NCBI GenBank assembly: GCA_965243165.1
Contig: OZ251535.1
Coordinates: 3,038,001 to 3,102,000, forward strand
Length of the DNA stretch: 64,000 nt
From: CATQHD01 sp965243165
GTDB taxonomy: Bacteria > Actinomycetota > Acidimicrobiia > Spongiisociales > Spongiisociaceae
Direction: 5' to 3'
The first letter of the stretch is position 1; every line of letters starts with the position of its first letter. This document shows, one piece after another, positions 7,301 to 15,269 of the stretch. Under the pieces are notes generated by a model, which saw only the letters and a list, made by a program, of their open reading frames with translations, did not search any database and was not told where the DNA came from. The position numbers and the translations under genes are program-made.

Positions 7301-9367
7301 ATGGCAGTCGACCTGATCACCGAAACGGTCGAACGGAGCGAGACCACCGTCTTTCGCCGCCCCCAGCTCACCACCGGTTTCTGGTCGTGGATAACCACCG
7401 CCGACCACAAGAAGATCGGGATGCTGTACGGCTACACGGCCTTCTTCTTCTTCGTCGCAGGCGGGGTGGAAGCGCTGCTGATCCGCATCCAGCTGTCCGG
7501 GCCGGACGGGGCGTTCCTGAGCGCCGCCGAATACAACGGCCTCTTCACCACCCACGCCGTCACCATGATCTTCTTGTTCGTCATGCCCATCTCGGCGGCC
7601 TTCTTCAACTACCTGTTGCCCCTCATGATCGGGGCCCGCGACGTGGCCTTCCCCCGCATGAACGCGGTCAGCTACTGGATCTTCCTGTTCGGCGGCGTCT
7701 TCATCTACTCGTCGTTGATCTTCGGCACCAACCCGGCGCCGGTGGGGGGCAACCTCCCCGGCGGGGCGGCCGACGCCGAGATGCTGGGCTCCGTCCCCGC
7801 GGGCGGCTGGTTCATCTACGCCCCCAACAGCGGAGCGGAGTACTCGCCGGGCACCGCCATCGACTTCGCGGCCCTGGGGCTGCAGATGCTGGGCGTGGCC
7901 TCGCTCATCTCGGCGGTCAACTTCATCGTCACCATCCTCAACATGCGGGCCAAGGGGATGCGCCTGCTGCGCATGCCGGTGTTCGTCTGGATGACGCTGG
8001 TGGTGGCGCTGCTCCTGCTGTTCTCCCTGCCGATCATCGCCATCGCCCTGTTCATGCTCACCTTCGACCGGCAGTTCGGGACCCTGTTCTTCGTGGCGGA
8101 GGCGGGGGGCGACCCCATCCTCTGGCAGCACCTGTTCTGGCTGTTCGGGCACCCCGAGGTCTACATCCTGATCCTGCCCGCCATGGGCATCGTGTCCGAG
8201 GTGCTGCCGGTGTTCTCCAAGAAGCCCCTGTTCGGATACCCGGCGGTGGTGTTCGCCGGGGCCGCCATCGCCTTCCTCGGGTTCGGGGTCTGGGCGCACC
8301 ACATGTTCTCCTCCGGCATCCCCGCCATCGCCCAGGCCGCCTTCGGGCTGTCCACGATGACCATCGCCATCCCCACCGGCATCAAGATCTTCAACTGGCT
8401 GGGGACGGTGTGGGGCGGCAAGGTGCGGTTGACGACGCCCATGCTCTTCGCGCTCGGGTTCGTAGCCCTGTTCGTGATCGGCGGCCTGTCGGGGGTCACC
8501 CACGCCGTCGTCCCGTCAGACTGGCAGCAGACCGACACCTACTACATCGTGGCCCACTTCCACTACGTGCTGTTCGGGGGGGCCATCTTCGGGCTGTTCT
8601 CCGGCATCTACTACTGGTTCCCCAAGCTCACCGGGCGCATGTACAACGAAGGCCTCGGCAAGTGGCACTTCTGGCTGATGTTCATCGGCATGAACCTGAC
8701 CTTCGGCCCTATGCACTGGCTGGGCCTCCAGGGCATGGTGCGGCGCACCTGGGTGTACCCCGAAGAAGCCGGCCTCGGCCCCTGGAACATGGCCTCCACC
8801 GTGGGCGCCTTCATCATCGCGGTGTCGGTGATGGTGTTCATGATCAACTGGATGCACTCCAAGCGGAGGGGCCGCCCGGCGCCCGACGACCCGTGGGACG
8901 CCCGCACCCTGGAGTGGACCATGCCCTCCCCCACCCCCGAATACAACTTCGCGGTGGAACCCGTGGTTTCTTCGCTGGACGACTTCTGGTATCTGAAATA
9001 CGACGAGGACGAGGAGGGCCGGGCCGTCCGCAGAGAGGACGCCGACCGGAGGGTGGCCGACCTCATCTACACCAACGGCCACCCCGACCACGAGATCCAC
9101 CTGCCCGCCCCCTCCTACTTCCCCTTCCTGGTGGGCCTCGGCATCATGATCACCGCCTACGGGATCATATACCACACCCGCCCGTGGGGCATCCCCATCT
9201 TGGCGGCGGGGGCGTTCATCACGGTGGCCGCCTTCGCGGCCTGGGGGTCGGAACCGCTCGAAGAGATCCACGACGACGGCCATGAAGAGGGCGGCCATGG
9301 AGAAGACGGCGGGGAAGACGGAGGCGGAGCGGCCGCCGCCGCATCACCTGTAGAGGAATCCGCCTGA
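7301..9367 (+). CDS. ctaD: Cytochrome c oxidase subunit I
   Basis: 688 residues, a 12-plus helix heme-copper oxidase subunit I. The motif GHPEVYILILPAMG (about residue 283) carries the CuB His-Tyr cross-link pair and the D-channel Glu, placing it in type A1. HHMFSSG supplies the two further CuB histidines, and HFHYVLFGG the heme ligands. After the core there is an added C-terminal segment with two hydrophobic stretches (FLVGLGIMITAYGII and IPILAAGAFITVAAF) and a His/Glu/Gly-rich tail. The subunit holds heme a and the O2-reducing heme a3-CuB centre and pumps protons. RBS GAAGGAGG lies 5 nt before the ATG; the stop overlaps the subunit III start. Confidence 0.96.
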   Translation: MAVDLITETVERSETTVFRRPQLTTGFWSWITTADHKKIGMLYGYTAFFFFVAGGVEALLIRIQLSGPDGAFLSAAEYNGLFTTHAVTMIFLFVMPISAAFFNYLLPLMIGARDVAFPRMNAVSYWIFLFGGVFIYSSLIFGTNPAPVGGNLPGGAADAEMLGSVPAGGWFIYAPNSGAEYSPGTAIDFAALGLQMLGVASLISAVNFIVTILNMRAKGMRLLRMPVFVWMTLVVALLLLFSLPIIAIALFMLTFDRQFGTLFFVAEAGGDPILWQHLFWLFGHPEVYILILPAMGIVSEVLPVFSKKPLFGYPAVVFAGAAIAFLGFGVWAHHMFSSGIPAIAQAAFGLSTMTIAIPTGIKIFNWLGTVWGGKVRLTTPMLFALGFVALFVIGGLSGVTHAVVPSDWQQTDTYYIVAHFHYVLFGGAIFGLFSGIYYWFPKLTGRMYNEGLGKWHFWLMFIGMNLTFGPMHWLGLQGMVRRTWVYPEEAGLGPWNMASTVGAFIIAVSVMVFMINWMHSKRRGRPAPDDPWDARTLEWTMPSPTPEYNFAVEPVVSSLDDFWYLKYDEDEEGRAVRREDADRRVADLIYTNGHPDHEIHLPAPSYFPFLVGLGIMITAYGIIYHTRPWGIPILAAGAFITVAAFAAWGSEPLEEIHDDGHEEGGHGEDGGEDGGGAAAAASPVEESA

Positions 9368-9984
9368 TGGCCGACCTCGCCCACGGACACGGACACGAAG
9401 GCGGCCCCGCCCACCACCAGGTGACCGGGATCGACAACCGCAAGCTGGGGATGTGGGTGTTCCTCAGCTCAGAGTTCCTCTTCTTCGGCGCCCTCATCAA
9501 CAACTATCTGCTGTTCAAGGGCCGTGATTTCGGACCGGACGCCCTGTATCCGGTCGAGCTGTACGACATCCCCTTCACTTCGATCAGCTCGTTCGTGCTG
9601 CTGATGAGCTCGCTGACCATGGTGCTGGCCCATTCGGCCCTGTCCCGCAACGACCAAGCCCAGACCAGGACCTGGCTGTTCGCCACCGCCCTGCTGGGGA
9701 TCGTGTTCGTGTCGGGCCAGTTCTTCGAGTTCGCCGAGTTCATCCTGCACGGCCTCAAGCTGAACCTGAACCCGGCCGCCAGCGCCTTCTACATGCTGAC
9801 CGGATTCCACGGCGCCCACGTGGTGATCGGGGTGCTGATGCTGATGATCCTGGCCCTCAAATCGATGCGCACCGGCGGCCTGTCCGAAACCGAGGGCATG
9901 AACGTGGAGCTGGTGGGCCTGTACTGGCACTTCGTGGATATCATCTGGATCGTGATCTTCGTGCTCGTCTACCTGATCCAGTAG
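9367..9984 (+). CDS. ctaE: Cytochrome c oxidase subunit III
   Basis: 205 residues with five hydrophobic helices. Diagnostic segments are WVFLSSEFLFFGALI near the N-terminus, the FFEFAEF helix, FYMLTGFHGAHVVIGV, and the C-terminal LYWHFVDIIWIVIFVLVYL. Subunit III stabilises subunit I and its proton uptake. The ATG overlaps the ctaD stop by one base (TGATG), and subunit IV follows after 9 nt. Confidence 0.95.
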   Translation: MADLAHGHGHEGGPAHHQVTGIDNRKLGMWVFLSSEFLFFGALINNYLLFKGRDFGPDALYPVELYDIPFTSISSFVLLMSSLTMVLAHSALSRNDQAQTRTWLFATALLGIVFVSGQFFEFAEFILHGLKLNLNPAASAFYMLTGFHGAHVVIGVLMLMILALKSMRTGGLSETEGMNVELVGLYWHFVDIIWIVIFVLVYLIQ

Positions 9985-9993
9985 GGCGGAACA

Positions 9994-10302
9994 ATGGCCG
10001 CAACCCACAGCCACCCCCAACCCCGGCAGTACGTGATGATCGCGCTGGTGCTGGGGGCGCTCACCGCCGCCGAGGTGGCCCTGTTCTACTTGGAACAGGG
10101 GGTCGAAGCCGTCGGCCAGAGCCTGACCGTCCCCGCCCTCCTGATCCTCAGCGCCCTCAAGTTCTACATGGTGGTGGCCCTGTACATGCACCTGCGCTTC
10201 GAGAAGCGGCTGCTGTCGCGTTTCTTCACCGTCGGGGCGGTGCTGGCCGGAGCCCTGTACCTGGTTACGCTGGCGTCCCTCGGAGCGGTCGTTCTGTTCT
10301 GA
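9994..10302 (+). CDS. ctaF: Cytochrome c oxidase subunit IV (bacterial COX4-like)
   Basis: 102 residues with three predicted membrane helices (about 16-34, 48-67 and 78-98). The second helix contains ALKFYMVVALYMHLRFE, the conserved segment of prokaryotic subunit IV (the K.....F..L.....MHL pattern). It is a small accessory subunit of the oxidase and sits exactly where expected, after subunit III. Confidence 0.88.
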   Translation: MAATHSHPQPRQYVMIALVLGALTAAEVALFYLEQGVEAVGQSLTVPALLILSALKFYMVVALYMHLRFEKRLLSRFFTVGAVLAGALYLVTLASLGAVVLF

Positions 10303-10324
10303 GACAGTCGGCGGATAGGCAGCG

Positions 10325-11134
10325 ATGATCCCGGCCTGGCACCCCCACCCCGACGTCTGGGCCTTCGTGTTCCTGCTCGGATTCGGATACTGGTACGCGG
10401 TGCGGCGCATCGGACCGCACCTCGACGTCGAAGGGCCGCTGGTCACCCGGCACCAGGCCGGCGTCTACACCGCCGGGGTGCTGTCGCTGTGGGCGGTTTC
10501 CGATTGGCCGTTCCACGACATAGCCGAACAGCACCTGTTCTTGTTCCACATGATCGAGCACATGGTGATCGCGCTGGCGGCCGCCCCCTTGCTGATCGCC
10601 GGAACCCCGCCCTGGCTGCTGCGCCGCACCTTGGCCCACCCCCGCCTGCTCCCCGCCCTGCGGCCCCTCACCAGACCGCTGGCGGCCTTCTTCATCTTCA
10701 ACGGGATCCTGGTGGGCATCCACTGGCCCCAGATAGTGGACCTGATGCTGGCTTCCGGCTTCTACCACTTCCTCATCCACGCCCTGCTGCTGGCCGCCGC
10801 CCTGGTGATGTGGATACCGGTGCTCAGCCCGGTCCCCGAGCTGAAGCGGCTGTCTCCTCCGCTCCGCATGCTGTATCTGTTCACCCATTCCCTGCTCCCC
10901 ACCGTCCCGGCCTCCTTCCTCACCTTCGGGCGGGAACCGCTGTACGAGGTGTACGCCGCCGCGCCCCGGCTGTGGGGAATCGACGTGATGACCGACCAGA
11001 CCATGGCCGGCCTGGTGATGAAGCTGGGCGGGGGCGCCCTCCTGTGGGGGGTCATCGCGGTGCTCTGGTTCCGCTGGTACGCCTACGAGCAGCGCTGGGA
11101 AGCCTTGGAACGGGAACTGCGAAAGACACCGTGA
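10325..11134 (+). CDS. ctaG: CtaG-type cytochrome c oxidase assembly membrane protein
   Basis: 269 residues with about seven membrane helices. It carries the family's HLFLFHMIEHMVIALAAAPLLI segment, LASGFYHFLIHALLLAAALVMWIPVL, and the DQTMAGLVMKLGGG stretch near the C-terminus. This caa3-type CtaG family is needed to assemble active caa3 oxidase, probably in copper delivery; it is unrelated to the Cox11 protein that shares the name. The GTG start of the next gene overlaps its stop. Confidence 0.9.
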   Translation: MIPAWHPHPDVWAFVFLLGFGYWYAVRRIGPHLDVEGPLVTRHQAGVYTAGVLSLWAVSDWPFHDIAEQHLFLFHMIEHMVIALAAAPLLIAGTPPWLLRRTLAHPRLLPALRPLTRPLAAFFIFNGILVGIHWPQIVDLMLASGFYHFLIHALLLAAALVMWIPVLSPVPELKRLSPPLRMLYLFTHSLLPTVPASFLTFGREPLYEVYAAAPRLWGIDVMTDQTMAGLVMKLGGGALLWGVIAVLWFRWYAYEQRWEALERELRKTP

Positions 11135-11928
11135 GGAGGTTGGCCGGGGCGGCCTTGGCCTTGGCGCTGGCCGCCGGGGCGTGCGGAGGCGGGGAAGAGC
11201 CGGAAACGGTGCGGGGGGTGGTGCTGGAGGTCGAGGGCGGCCTGACCTCGGTGGAATCCTTCGTGCTGCGCACCGACCGCGGCGAGGTGCTGGAGTTGGT
11301 TCCGGCCCCGGACGGGGATTTCCGGTTTCCCCTCCCCCACCTGCATGACCACCGCCGCACCCTGGAACCGGTGCTGGTCGAGATGGACCGCTCGGTCGAC
11401 CCTCCCTTGGCGACTGGGATCCGGGACGCCGACGACCCCGGTTGGCACACAGGCGGGGACCAAGTAGCCGCTCCGACCGAAGGCGCTCCTGAGACAACAG
11501 CTGCGGCCCCGGCGGAACCTCCGCCCGACGCCGCCCCCCCGGGCACCGGCGATGCGGGCGAAACCGGCCATAAAGACGGGGACCGGCCGCCGGAAACCAC
11601 CCCCCCGGCCGAGGCCGGCGGCGCCCGGCAACCCGAATCAGAAGAGCCGGAGATAGAACCCGAAGCCGCCGGGCAGGTGATCGAGCTGGAGATCATCGAC
11701 GGGAAGCTCGAAGGAGGGGCCCGTCGGGAGGCGGTGAACCTGGGGGACGAAGTAACCCTGCGGGTGATCGGAAACAGCCGGGGCGACGTCCATGTACACG
11801 GCTACGACTTGCACCTCCACTTGGAAGAGGGGGCCGGAGAGCTGGCTTTCGAGGCGTCCATACCGGGGGTCTTCGAGGTGGAAATGGAGGAATCGCACAC
11901 CCTGCTGATCCGGTTGGAGGTGTCCTGA
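11131..11928 (+). CDS. Lipoprotein with C-terminal cupredoxin-like domain
   Basis: 265 residues from GTG 11131, which overlaps the ctaG stop (GTGA). The lipoprotein signal ends LALAAGACGGG. Residues about 30-110 form a domain with a short His-rich run (LPHLHDHRR). A Pro/Ala/Glu-rich linker leads to a cupredoxin-like fold at about 180-265, with HVHGYDLHLHLEEG and a closing GVFEVEMEESH. Such His-rich cupredoxins may hold copper outside the membrane, and the position after ctaG fits a role in oxidase copper supply. Function is inferred from fold and neighbours only. Confidence 0.75.
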   Translation: MRRLAGAALALALAAGACGGGEEPETVRGVVLEVEGGLTSVESFVLRTDRGEVLELVPAPDGDFRFPLPHLHDHRRTLEPVLVEMDRSVDPPLATGIRDADDPGWHTGGDQVAAPTEGAPETTAAAPAEPPPDAAPPGTGDAGETGHKDGDRPPETTPPAEAGGARQPESEEPEIEPEAAGQVIELEIIDGKLEGGARREAVNLGDEVTLRVIGNSRGDVHVHGYDLHLHLEEGAGELAFEASIPGVFEVEMEESHTLLIRLEVS

Positions 11929-11957
11929 TCCGGGCCGGGCGCCTGCGGGCGGCGGGT

Positions 11958-13310
11958 TTGGCGGCGGGGGCGGCTGTCTGCGCGGCGGCGGCGCCGGCCG
12001 GCGCCCACGGCCTGGGGGGGCGCGTCGACCTGCCCATTCCGGTCTGGCAGTTCGCCTGGGCGGCGGCGCTGGCAGTGGCGGCCTCCTTCGGGGTGCTGGG
12101 CAGGTTCTGGACTGCGCCCCGGCTGGCGGCGGCGGCCAGGGGCAGACCCCTGCCGGCCTGGCTGGGCAAAGCCGACCGGCCCCTCTTCTTCCTGACCAGA
12201 ACGGCCGGCCTGGCCATGCTCGGAATCCTGCTCTACGCCGGGCTGGGGGGCAGCCGCGACACCGCCGCCAACATCGCCCCGCATGCGGTCTTCATCATCT
12301 TCTGGGTGGGGGTTTCGCTGGCCTCGGCGCTGGCAGGCGACATATGGAAGGCTTTCAACCCCTTCCACACCCTGGCCGACCTGGGCGCCTGGCTGCGCGC
12401 CAAGGCCGCCGGCGCCCCCCTGTCCGCCCTCGACCGGGGGGAAGGCGGCCAATGGTGGGCGGCGGGGGCCGTTTTCACCTTCGTCTGGATGGAGCTGGCC
12501 TTCCACGCCGGGGCCGCCCCCCGGTCGGTCGGCGTCTATCTGGCGGCCTACACCGCCGCCATGCTGGCCGGGGCGGCGGCGCGGGGCCGGGGCTGGGTGC
12601 GCAGCGCCGACGGGTTCGGGGCGCTGTTCACCATCCTGGCGGCCATGGCCCCCCTGCACCGGAACGCCGCCGGGGAATGGCGGGTGCGGCCTCCCCTGGC
12701 CGGGCTGGCCCGCCTGGAGGTTCGGCCGGGCGGGGTGCGCCTGATCCTGATCGTCCTGGGGGCGGCCGCCTTCGACGGCTTCACCCGCAGCGCCTTCTGG
12801 CTGGACATCGCCTCCAACCGCTCGGGGTGGGTGCTGACCGCCCTCAACACGGGGGGGCTGCTGTTCGGGATCGGGGTCATGATGACGGTGTACCGGGCGG
12901 CGGCGGCCGTCATGGCCGGGATCACCGGCGATCAGGAGGACGAGCTGGGCGGCGCCTTCGCCCCTTCGCTGGTTCCGATCGCCGCCGCCTACACGGCCGC
13001 CCACTACTTCAGCTTCCTGGTGCTCGACGGCCAGGCCGTGATCAGTCTGGCCTCCGACCCGTTCGGGATGGGCTGGGACCTGTTCGGCACGGCCGCCCGC
13101 CCGATCGACTACACCCTCGCCTCCCCGGCGGCCGTCGCCTGGATCCAGACGGCGGCCATCGCGGCCGGGCACATTCTGGCGGTCATCGCCGCCCACGACC
13201 GGGCGGTGGAGCGTTACCGGCCGGGTCTGGCGGTCCGTTCGCAGTATCCGATGCTGGCCGCCATGATCGCCTACACGATCGCCGGCCTGTTGCTGCTGCT
13301 GGGCGGGTAA
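11958..13310 (+). CDS. Polytopic membrane protein linked to the oxidase operon, function unknown
   Basis: About 450 residues with an N-terminal signal-like segment ending at PAGAHG and roughly ten hydrophobic helices. The mature N-terminus HGLGGRVDLPIPVWQF, and GDIWKAFNPFHTLADLGAWL later, are characteristic of an actinobacterial membrane family found beside ctaG and cupredoxin genes. Some database entries label similar proteins fenitrothion hydrolase, but I see no catalytic motif supporting that. The only standard start is TTG 11958. A CTG at 11925, in frame, overlapping the previous stop as CTGA and 4 nt after GGAGG, would give a better Arg-containing signal peptide and may be the true start. 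Confidence 0.65.
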   Translation: MAAGAAVCAAAAPAGAHGLGGRVDLPIPVWQFAWAAALAVAASFGVLGRFWTAPRLAAAARGRPLPAWLGKADRPLFFLTRTAGLAMLGILLYAGLGGSRDTAANIAPHAVFIIFWVGVSLASALAGDIWKAFNPFHTLADLGAWLRAKAAGAPLSALDRGEGGQWWAAGAVFTFVWMELAFHAGAAPRSVGVYLAAYTAAMLAGAAARGRGWVRSADGFGALFTILAAMAPLHRNAAGEWRVRPPLAGLARLEVRPGGVRLILIVLGAAAFDGFTRSAFWLDIASNRSGWVLTALNTGGLLFGIGVMMTVYRAAAAVMAGITGDQEDELGGAFAPSLVPIAAAYTAAHYFSFLVLDGQAVISLASDPFGMGWDLFGTAARPIDYTLASPAAVAWIQTAAIAAGHILAVIAAHDRAVERYRPGLAVRSQYPMLAAMIAYTIAGLLLLLGG

Positions 13311-13316
13311 CCCCAT

Positions 13317-13612
13317 CTGTATGGGCAACCAAGGTTTACCTGACAAGAACCTTCGCGCAAACATGGCTCGAAGTAATTCCAACCCAAACACCCCAAGACC
13401 GCGAAAATCGGCCCCCTCCCCCGGCAAACCCGGGCCCATCCCCCGCCGCCGCCTCCTTGAACGAAAATCCGCCGGGCCGCACGAGGCCGCCCCCGGCCCG
13501 ACGGGGCCGGACCGAACGGAATCCGTCTCTGACCGCCGCCCTCTCCAGAACTCGCGGCGGTGTTTGTGCATCAGCCCAATAGGTATACCAAATTTCGGAG
13601 CTTCCGTCTAGG
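13317..13612. repeat. Degenerate family B element, probably with a nested hairpin repeat
   Basis: The left edge (CTGTATGGGCAACCAAGG, followed by TTTACCTGACAAGAACCTT) is a diverged copy of the family B left end and its adjacent sequence at 5957 and 33166. A weak match to the right end (GGAGCTTCCGTCTAG) occurs at about 13597-13611. Between them lies an inverted family C repeat (13397-13459). I see no gene in the 13311-13764 gap. A lone family A-type end, TCGACCCTGATTGTTCA, lies at 13744-13760 against the 3' end of the next gene. Confidence 0.45.
13397..13459 (-). repeat. Family C GC-rich hairpin repeat, diverged inverted copy
   Basis: Read on the minus strand this stretch gives GGAGGCGGCGGCGGGGG, then a GGGCCCGGGTTTGCCGGGG core, then GATTTTCGCGG. 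It aligns with the copies at 30166-30238 and 38961-39037, whose core is CCCGGC-GAA-GCCGGG. The hairpin is imperfect here. Confidence 0.45.
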
Positions 13613-13764
13613 GGTACGTTCGGAGAACATTTCGCGGACTCGACCGCTTCGATACCCGGCCTCACCCAGGGCGCCCAGATCGGAGGGTCAGACTCAGAAG
13701 CGGGTTCATGACGGCCTCCGCCGCACGCCTCATCCAGCCCTGATCGACCCTGATTGTTCAGCGT

Positions 13765-14949
13765 TCAGGCTTGGGGCGCCTCTGCGACGGAGCCGGACAC
13801 GAAGGCGTGGCCCTCCGCCGGGGCTTCGGACTCCCCGCCTTCCCCGCCGTCGGTCATCGAGGCCGCGACCAGGACCAGCATCAGCAAGATCACCCCCACC
13901 CCCGCCGCCGCCGTCAGGACCTCGCCCCTGGTGATCCGCAGGTTGGGCCGGGACGACATCAGGGAAGCGAAGGCCAGGATGCCCCCGGCCGCCAGGATGG
14001 CCAGCCAGGGGGCGAACCCCGAGTACCGGAGCAGAAGCAACCCGAAGGAGACCGCGATCACCCCGATCACCGCGAAGGAGGCCGCCGGCAGGAGCACGGC
14101 GTCGAAGATCCGCCGCTGGACGGCGTCGGCTTCCTCGGCCTCGGCCCCTGACAGGGCGGCCGGCTGGGCCATGGCCTGGCCGACTCCGCCTATGACGGCG
14201 CCCAGGGCAGCCGACGCCGCCAGCAGACCTATCACCGTCCAAGGGCTGACCGTGATGAGCTTGGTCCCCGACAGGGAAGCCTCGCCGAGGGCGAACAAAA
14301 GGCCGCCCAGCCCCGCCCCCAGCACCAGCCCGAAGAAACCGCCCGACAACACCGATCCGAGCGGGGTGGTGCGGGTGTCGTAGGAGGGGGAACGGAACCT
14401 CCCCGCGCCGCGGGAGGCCAGGGTTATGACCGCCCCCGCCGCCGCCCAGACCGCGGCGAAGGCGGCGGTTACGGTCCAGGTGACCTCGACCGCCGGGCCG
14501 CCCGCCTCGGTGGCCTGGGAGATCCGGTTCAAGAACAGGGGCGCCCCGGCCGCCATCGCCGGCAGCGCCAAGGCCGCGCCCCAGGCCGCCCCCGCCCCCG
14601 CCCCCAAGCGGATGCGGCGGGACAGCGGCGCCGGTTCCACCGGTTCGGCCTCTTCCTCTTCTTCGTCCTCGATCAGAACGGAGACCGCCGGCGCCGGGGC
14701 CGCGGCCGCCGGCGTCGGGAAGGCCGGCGGCGGGGCGGCTGCGGGCGCAGCCTCCGGAGACGGGGCGGGCGGGGCCTCTGTGACGGCGGCGGGGGCGGCT
14801 GTCAGCTCTTCGCCGCCCGACCACGCCGCCAGCACCTCCTCCACCGCAACGCCCTGCGCCTGGGCGCGGGCCTCGGCGGAACGCTCCACCAGGTGTTCGG
14901 GGGCGCCGCCGAGTATTTCCCCTATGGTCGACAGCCGTGGGTCTGACAT
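13765..14949 (-). CDS. Hypothetical multi-pass membrane protein with N-terminal helical domain
   Basis: 394 residues. The first about 50 (DPRLSTIGEILG...HLVERSAEARAQAQG...EEVLAAWSGGE) resemble a small three-helix module of the peripheral-subunit-binding type. A long Ala/Pro-rich acidic linker (about 50-115) leads to seven or eight hydrophobic helices (about 118-370) and an acidic tail. The layout suggests a cytoplasmic docking head tethered to a membrane bundle. I know no function. It lies 51 nt downstream of a possible small membrane protein on the same strand. Confidence 0.65.
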   Translation of the reverse strand: MSDPRLSTIGEILGGAPEHLVERSAEARAQAQGVAVEEVLAAWSGGEELTAAPAAVTEAPPAPSPEAAPAAAPPPAFPTPAAAAPAPAVSVLIEDEEEEEAEPVEPAPLSRRIRLGAGAGAAWGAALALPAMAAGAPLFLNRISQATEAGGPAVEVTWTVTAAFAAVWAAAGAVITLASRGAGRFRSPSYDTRTTPLGSVLSGGFFGLVLGAGLGGLLFALGEASLSGTKLITVSPWTVIGLLAASAALGAVIGGVGQAMAQPAALSGAEAEEADAVQRRIFDAVLLPAASFAVIGVIAVSFGLLLLRYSGFAPWLAILAAGGILAFASLMSSRPNLRITRGEVLTAAAGVGVILLMLVLVAASMTDGGEGGESEAPAEGHAFVSGSVAEAPQA

Positions 14950-15000
14950 CTGCGGCGGAATGCTAGCCGGGGTTCGGCGCGGGCAGCACCCCGCGGAAGG

Positions 15001-15159
15001 TCAGGAAGTATCCCGCCGTCGGCCGGACCGGTGTTTGGCCTTCGCTCTGCGCTCCGCCCATATGATCAGCAGCATCCCCGCCAGGGCGATCCCGAACCCC
15101 CAGATGTAGTCGTAAGGGTGATGAGCCAGCACCGCCCCGCCGCCCCCGACTCCGATCAT
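15001..15159 (-). CDS. Possible small single-pass membrane protein
   Basis: 52 codons from the ATG at 15159. The product begins MIGVGGGGAVLAHHPYDYIW, has one hydrophobic stretch (GFGIALAGMLLIIW) and ends in a strongly basic tail (ERRAKAKHRSGRRRDTS). The positive-inside rule puts the tail in the cytoplasm. The HHPYDY(I/V)WGFGIA type of N-terminus is seen in small actinobacterial membrane proteins. It is co-directional with the next membrane protein gene. Support is from composition and position only. Confidence 0.4.
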   Translation of the reverse strand: MIGVGGGGAVLAHHPYDYIWGFGIALAGMLLIIWAERRAKAKHRSGRRRDTS

Positions 15160-15269
15160 TCCGCCTCACGGCCTTTCGCTCGTTCAGCCCGTCCAACCCG
15201 GCAACCGCCGCTGTTACCCGGCTTCGGCAAAAGAAAGAGTAACATGGACGCGGCGGAAGGAAGGACGGG

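Noticed and set aside
9994..10302. Reading the small oxidase-operon gene as an unrelated membrane protein
   Set aside because: Three-helix layout, the ALYMHL segment and its place after subunit III support subunit IV.
13744..13760. TCGACCCTGATTGTTCA as a further family A element
   Set aside because: Only the end-like sequence is present; neither side matches the element interior, so it may be chance or a solo end.
15160..15269. Possible riboswitch in front of the SLH protein gene (GTTAC...GTAAC pair around a CCGGCTTCGG hairpin)
   Set aside because: No match to any riboswitch consensus I know; the pairing is too weak to report as a feature.
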